From the NCBI GenBank assembly GCA_037042185.1, contig JAXQJY010000033.1:744001-808000 (forward strand): DNA of 64,000 nt, in the 5' to 3' direction. The stretch is from Sordariomycetes sp. S80-01Y (taxonomy: Eukaryota; Ascomycota; Sordariomycetes). Shown one piece after another: positions 59,496 to 64,000 of this stretch. Under the pieces are notes generated by a model. It had not been told where the DNA came from. It saw only the letters and a list, made by a program, of their open reading frames with translations, and ran no database searches. A program made the position numbers and the translations under genes. How positions within the stretch are numbered: the stretch's first letter is position 1; each line of letters opens with the position of its first letter.

Positions 59496-60955
59496 GATGT
59501 GTAACGGAGCCGGCACTGTACTCGGTACTATATATGTACAAGCAAAGGAGACGGAAACATAGCGGGAGAGGGAGGCGGTCGATGGTGAAGCACGGTCCAC
59601 AGGGAGGCGGTGGCCATGAACAGTCCAGCTCCCAGGCACCTCAGGCAGAGTTGAGGCTCGGGAGGTACGGGGCCGCACAGTAGGCAGGTGACGGCTGTTG
59701 CAAGAATGATAATTGGACCCTCAGGGCAAGGATCAGACTTGACTCGTGCGAGCGGCGATGGTCCGAGTCCTCAAACTATGATGACATGTGGGATGGGGTT
59801 GGACGATAGTAGAGGCTGATATGCCAAGCGCGGCGCAAGGCATGGAACGTAGCTGGATCAACAGAAGGGCAGGTAATGGAGCCTGGGTTGAAGCGCAAGA
59901 CGGCGGGCAGGTGGTACACCCTCAAACAGTGCCTGGTAGCCGGACCTGGGGTGAGGTACAAGGCGCGGCGCAGAGTGGTGAGAGAGTGAGAGAAGTCGCG
60001 ACGGGACAGAAAGCAGATCCGCAGTTGGGCAGAGATGGAGCTCTCCAACCGTTCGGAGAAGCTGTCAGACGTGGGGCTGGGGGGGCGTCGCAGTGCGTTG
60101 ACAGTATCGGTGGGTGATCGCTGATCAGCAGCGCGTAGGCATAAGAACCGTGGCGGTGGATGGCAGGCAAGGGGGAGTGTCGGAAGGAGAGGTTAGAGGT
60201 AGCTGGCTTTCGGGCGACGCGACTGAAAATGATGTCGACGGTAGAAGTGACGTTAGACCAGGAATGGTCGTGACCGGGAGCCGAGAAAAAAAAAGAGGGC
60301 GCTGTCGCTGACTGGAGTCTGTGGTGCCTCCTCACCGTTTGACGGTCCCAGGGTGTCCAGGCCCAGAACAGAACGCTCTTGGTCACTTTGGAGGGACGGG
60401 GATCAGGGTAGTGCCAAATCTGCGGCATGCCAATGGGCCATGGGTCAGTTGCTGACCCCTGCTTGACTCGTTTCCCGCCGCTTCCCTTGGCTGCCATTTG
60501 CTTAGGTGGGCTCCTCCGTCTCTGCCTGCAATCCGAGAAGGGTAACGGGCTGGTGCGGGGGGAGAGGCGTGCTGGCTGCAACAAGCGTGGGAGTGGGCGT
60601 GGCCGGCGGGCCGTTGAACTGGAGGCTGGTCACGGTCGGCTGCGCGTGTTGGGGTACCTGGCTTGCCTGGCACCAGCTCAAGGTACGAGGTACTCCGAAC
60701 GGTGCTCCGTGCTGCCAAGGGGCCGACTAAGAGCAACATGGGCTTGGGAGTCGCTCGTCGTTGGAATTGCGGGAGGCATGACGTTGGCTCCTGGAGTCAC
60801 GTGTGAAGCATTGTTATTTGGAATGCGGCAAGACGGACCCATTGTCGACACCGCAATTTCCTCAAATGGCGGACGAGACTTGGAGTTGAGGCAAGCGCGC
60901 GCCCGCTGTCCACATCGTGTCCATTGTTGGTGGTGCGGAGCTGCGCGGAGTCATT

Positions 60956-60996
60956 CAGGCTCAGGCTCATGCTCGGCTCAGGCTCAGGCTCAGGCT
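60956..60996. repeat. Hexamer tandem repeat CAGGCT
   Basis: About seven units, five of them perfect; the third reads CATGCT and the fourth is a shortened CGGCT. Confidence 0.8.
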
Positions 60997-62634
60997 AACA
61001 TGGCAGTGGAGAGCGGACCTCCGTCAGTGCCAGCGCCAGTCCCAGTCCCAGTGCAGTGCCATCTTCTGGGTGGTGTGGGGCCCAACTCGCGGTGTGCGTC
61101 TAGCGTCACAACCGACCTCACTGATGAAATCACTCCTCCGTCTTGGGGCTTCACAGCACCTGCACCTGCACCACGCATCTATCACTTTGAGCCGAGCATT
61201 GGCGGGTGCCATCGCACTGATGCCTTTGTCTACTCCGTACATACATACATACCGAGTAGAGCGAATGATCGGGCCGGTTGTCAATACATTGCCTGCACTG
61301 CACCCTGGCGGCTAACGACTGCTTACCACCCTCAGGGCCGCACCACACGCCGCATTCCGCTCGGCCTCATGCTCGCGACCAAAGTGTGCTGCCGCATTGC
61401 TCTTCACCGCCAGCTCTCCTCGCGCAGCCCGTATCATCGTCGTTGCGCCGACAGCAAGCTAACGGCGATACCGCTCAGCTTCTCAACACCGCCATCTCCG
61501 TAGAGCCGAGCTAGCACGGCATTAAACAGCCACGCGACTCAAAGGGCCACTTTGCAGCCGAAACGAGCCCTACGGCCGTTCAGACCTCGTCGTCCAATCG
61601 GTAATTATTAAGCACCCGCCTGCACCGCCGACGCCGCACCGCGCCCTGCTTTTTATGTCCGACTGCAGACAGAGCAGAGGTAGACAGGGCCTCTCTGCCT
61701 CTGCCGCTGTTGCAGACGCTTGACCCCCAGGTGCAGGCCGTAGCACGTGGACATGGCGCATGGGCCGACAAGGCTTACCCGCTTGGCCGCCTTGTACGGA
61801 GTATTACCTCCCCCCGACGGGACAGATGGCTTAGAACATGGCGTCGTTGTTCCGATCAAAGTTGCTCGCCTCACTCTTTCGCTGGATACGCGAGCTACAT
61901 CACGCACTTGTTTCGTCCGCGCGCTGGGCGAGGCCGCTTGATTCCGCAGAATCACGCCAGGAGCGTGTCTTGAGAAGCAACCCCAGTCAATCAAGTTAAA
62001 TGAGGACCCTGATGGAAGGAATCGAAGCAAATTTACCTTCGACAACAGGGCGTCCCACCACGTCACAAGAAATTGAGGTGGATCTCGGTTGAGATGAGGA
62101 CGACGCGACACGAATGACAGGATCTTCCGTCGGCCTCGACTCCACGATTCTTTGTTCCAGGTGAACCTTAGGAACGACAGCGACTGTCGCTGTGAGCGTC
62201 TGACCAGGATGGTCTCTTAACGATGCCGCATAACGTCAGGGGATCCATCTTCTTGCTCTCGAATCTGACCTCTGCGGCCGCAGCCATCTGCAGCTCGCCC
62301 AAACTTATTGTTGGTGTCGCATTCTCAAACACGTCCTTTCGGCGGCTTCTGGTCTTGCGACGATTCGCATCAACGGATTTGTGCTAGGCGACGAGAAGCA
62401 TCGCTCGTTGCTGTTACGTGCTGGTTTCCTTAATTGCTCTGCTCGAGTCGTCACGGAGCTTGTCCGCTACCAGGATGCCGGCTGTCGCACTCCGCCCGTC
62501 ACCCTTCGCCGGTGCTACGCTGTCAGATCAGCGAGATAGACGACTCGCAAAGTCGGTCTTTGTTCAGCAAGAAGCCGGCACAGACCCGAGGGAGACTGAC
62601 TTTGCGCGGCTGCATTCATGGATATGAATGAGAG

Positions 62635-62652
62635 ATTTTGATTTTGATTTTG
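62635..62652. repeat. Hexamer tandem repeat ATTTTG, three units
   Basis: Three perfect consecutive copies in a non-coding stretch. Confidence 0.75.
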
Positions 62653-64000
62653 TCGGCCGAGGAGCGTCGTAAACTTCACGCCAGCGCTACCCGTTGTTGC
62701 AGATGGCTGGTATCCGCGGTCCCCGCATCGCGAGGTCACAACGTCCCGTCCCGCGAAGCCGGCCGAAGTCTAAAGGCGAGTATCCCAATCGTCCATCTTG
62801 GCTTGAGAAGCTTGCCACAGGCGAGGACGAGACGAGCTGCGACCGTTTGTCTCTCCTGAAACCAACTGACCCGAGGGATTACTTGCATGCAGCGGGCTGC
62901 ATGGCATCTTCAAGATCTAATGTCCGTGCCTGACGCAAGTTGACGCACGTACAGCAACTGCCGCGCATGTAGTCTCATTGTCAGGTTTCAACCCCAATTA
63001 GCACTCATGGGCCACCAATCCTATACACTGGTACTATCAGCTCGAGAGAGGGAATTCGAGCAAGATTCAACGGAACTTGGTGAGCCTATAGGACCCTGGG
63101 AGCAAGCGCGACGGCTTCAACCTAATCGGAGATAAACAGCGCTATCTCGTCCATCTTGATGCCCAACTCGCCTCCCTTGGAGGCAATGGCATGTCCTGCC
63201 CTAGCCAGACCAGATTTCTATCGCGGCTCTCAACGGAGATGCAGCATCTTTGTCCCCGAGTTCCTGATAATTGGGCCGCATGCATGTCCCTTGCTTGCTT
63301 TTACCACATTGATGGACGTGCATCTGTTTTGCAAGGTCCTGACACTTGACGTTCGCTGTCTCCCCCGCATCAACGACCCCCAGGATGATGTCTCGCGGCG
63401 GTTCGCGCTCAGACCTCCGACAGCGATGCCAGGATGAGCGGCTGTCGGTACTAGTACCACGAGAACACCAATTGCTTGGTGGAAGCTCGCTTGCGTCGGC
63501 AACTCTCGACCGACTACAAGCTTCTCCGAGCGAGGCTGCTGCTGCCGCATCACGTATTTTCGTCATTGCCCCTGGAGAACAAGCGGACGAAGATTGCCAC
63601 ACCTCGAATGCTCGCGGGCAGGTATCCGAGTGTCAATTGGTCTCCAATTACTTCATTCTTGCCTTACCGCCTCTTCCAGACTCAGTCGCAGTGGACATAA
63701 CCTGGAGGGGAATAGACACACCGACTTGGCCAATGCCAGCGCCGCGGCCCTCGAGAAGCGGCCAAGTTCATGCGCTGCAGGTAATGAAGTCACTTAGAAT
63801 CGCCCGGCCACAGGTCTGCTGGATCCCGAAGGCAAGCGCAAATGGGCGGTAGACGGCCCGTAGGCAACAGCGAAACGGTGTTGAAGCCTCTATTCAGTCG
63901 GCCGCACTGCGACGAGAAAGAAATCCTCATCGGCTGACCTGCGAAACGGGCGCTGTTCCCTGCTTGCTGGGTGGCCCCTTGTCCTGCCAAGAATTGTCTA

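Larger units (their letters stand above)
59496..64000. other. Gene-poor right end, 4.5 kb
   Basis: Many overlapping ORFs on both strands, none with a recognisable domain. The longest, 60427-61503 plus, translates to mixed-composition sequence over tandem repeats and is probably chance. A TATATAT run lies at 59529-59535, near the Zn2Cys6 start. Short repeats are listed separately. Confidence 0.45.

Noticed and set aside
60427-61503. 358-codon plus-strand ORF
   Set aside because: Runs through tandem repeats, has no domain or sensible composition, and overlaps other ORFs in several frames.

Overview
The window is nuclear DNA of a filamentous ascomycete (Pezizomycotina). The split genes carry short GT...AG introns (45 to 130 nt, mostly about 50). 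Gene content is typical of moulds: a kinesin-3, a Zn2Cys6 regulator, a LaeA-type methyltransferase, and TEN1 and NUP85 in their fungal forms. A secreted Egh16/GAS1-like protein and two small cysteine-rich secreted proteins suggest a plant-associated species, plausibly a Sordariomycete such as Colletotrichum or Verticillium. That lineage guess comes from gene content only. No bacterial-style operon, CRISPR array, rRNA gene or intact transposon was seen.

Layout. 0-2.8 kb is compact: the 3' part of an M1 leukotriene-A4-hydrolase-type aminopeptidase, a DUF952 protein (minus), TEN1 (plus) and a conserved 103-aa fungal protein (minus). 4.4-9.6 kb is one kinesin-3 gene. 10.2-11.6 kb holds a broken WD40-like gene, followed by about 3 kb without a recognisable gene. 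14.6-25.8 kb carries a SAM methyltransferase with a 17-nt micro-exon, a DUF985 cupin protein, the mitochondrial protease OMA1, a small cytochrome b5, a PLP group II decarboxylase, a DUF2462 protein and the SCY1-type pseudokinase. 27.2-32 kb has an ACO2-type aconitase and an ADGF-type adenosine deaminase, both minus. 33.3-35.4 kb has two secreted cysteine-rich proteins. 35.7-44.8 kb carries NUP85, glutathione-dependent formaldehyde dehydrogenase, endonuclease III and a one-domain AN1 zinc-finger protein. A tRNA-His(GTG) gene sits at 46.4 kb, then 5-oxoprolinase (46.9-51.1), the Egh16-like gene (51.7-52.7), a Zn2Cys6 regulator (56.0-59.5), and 4.5 kb with no recognisable gene to the right edge.

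Most genes are housekeeping and do not form a pathway cluster. The accessory-looking parts are the broken WD40 gene, the two small secreted proteins at 33-35 kb and the Egh16-like gene. Exon coordinates were derived by reading frames and splice sites by eye. No homology search was run, and family names rest on recognised motifs and remembered family sequence patterns.
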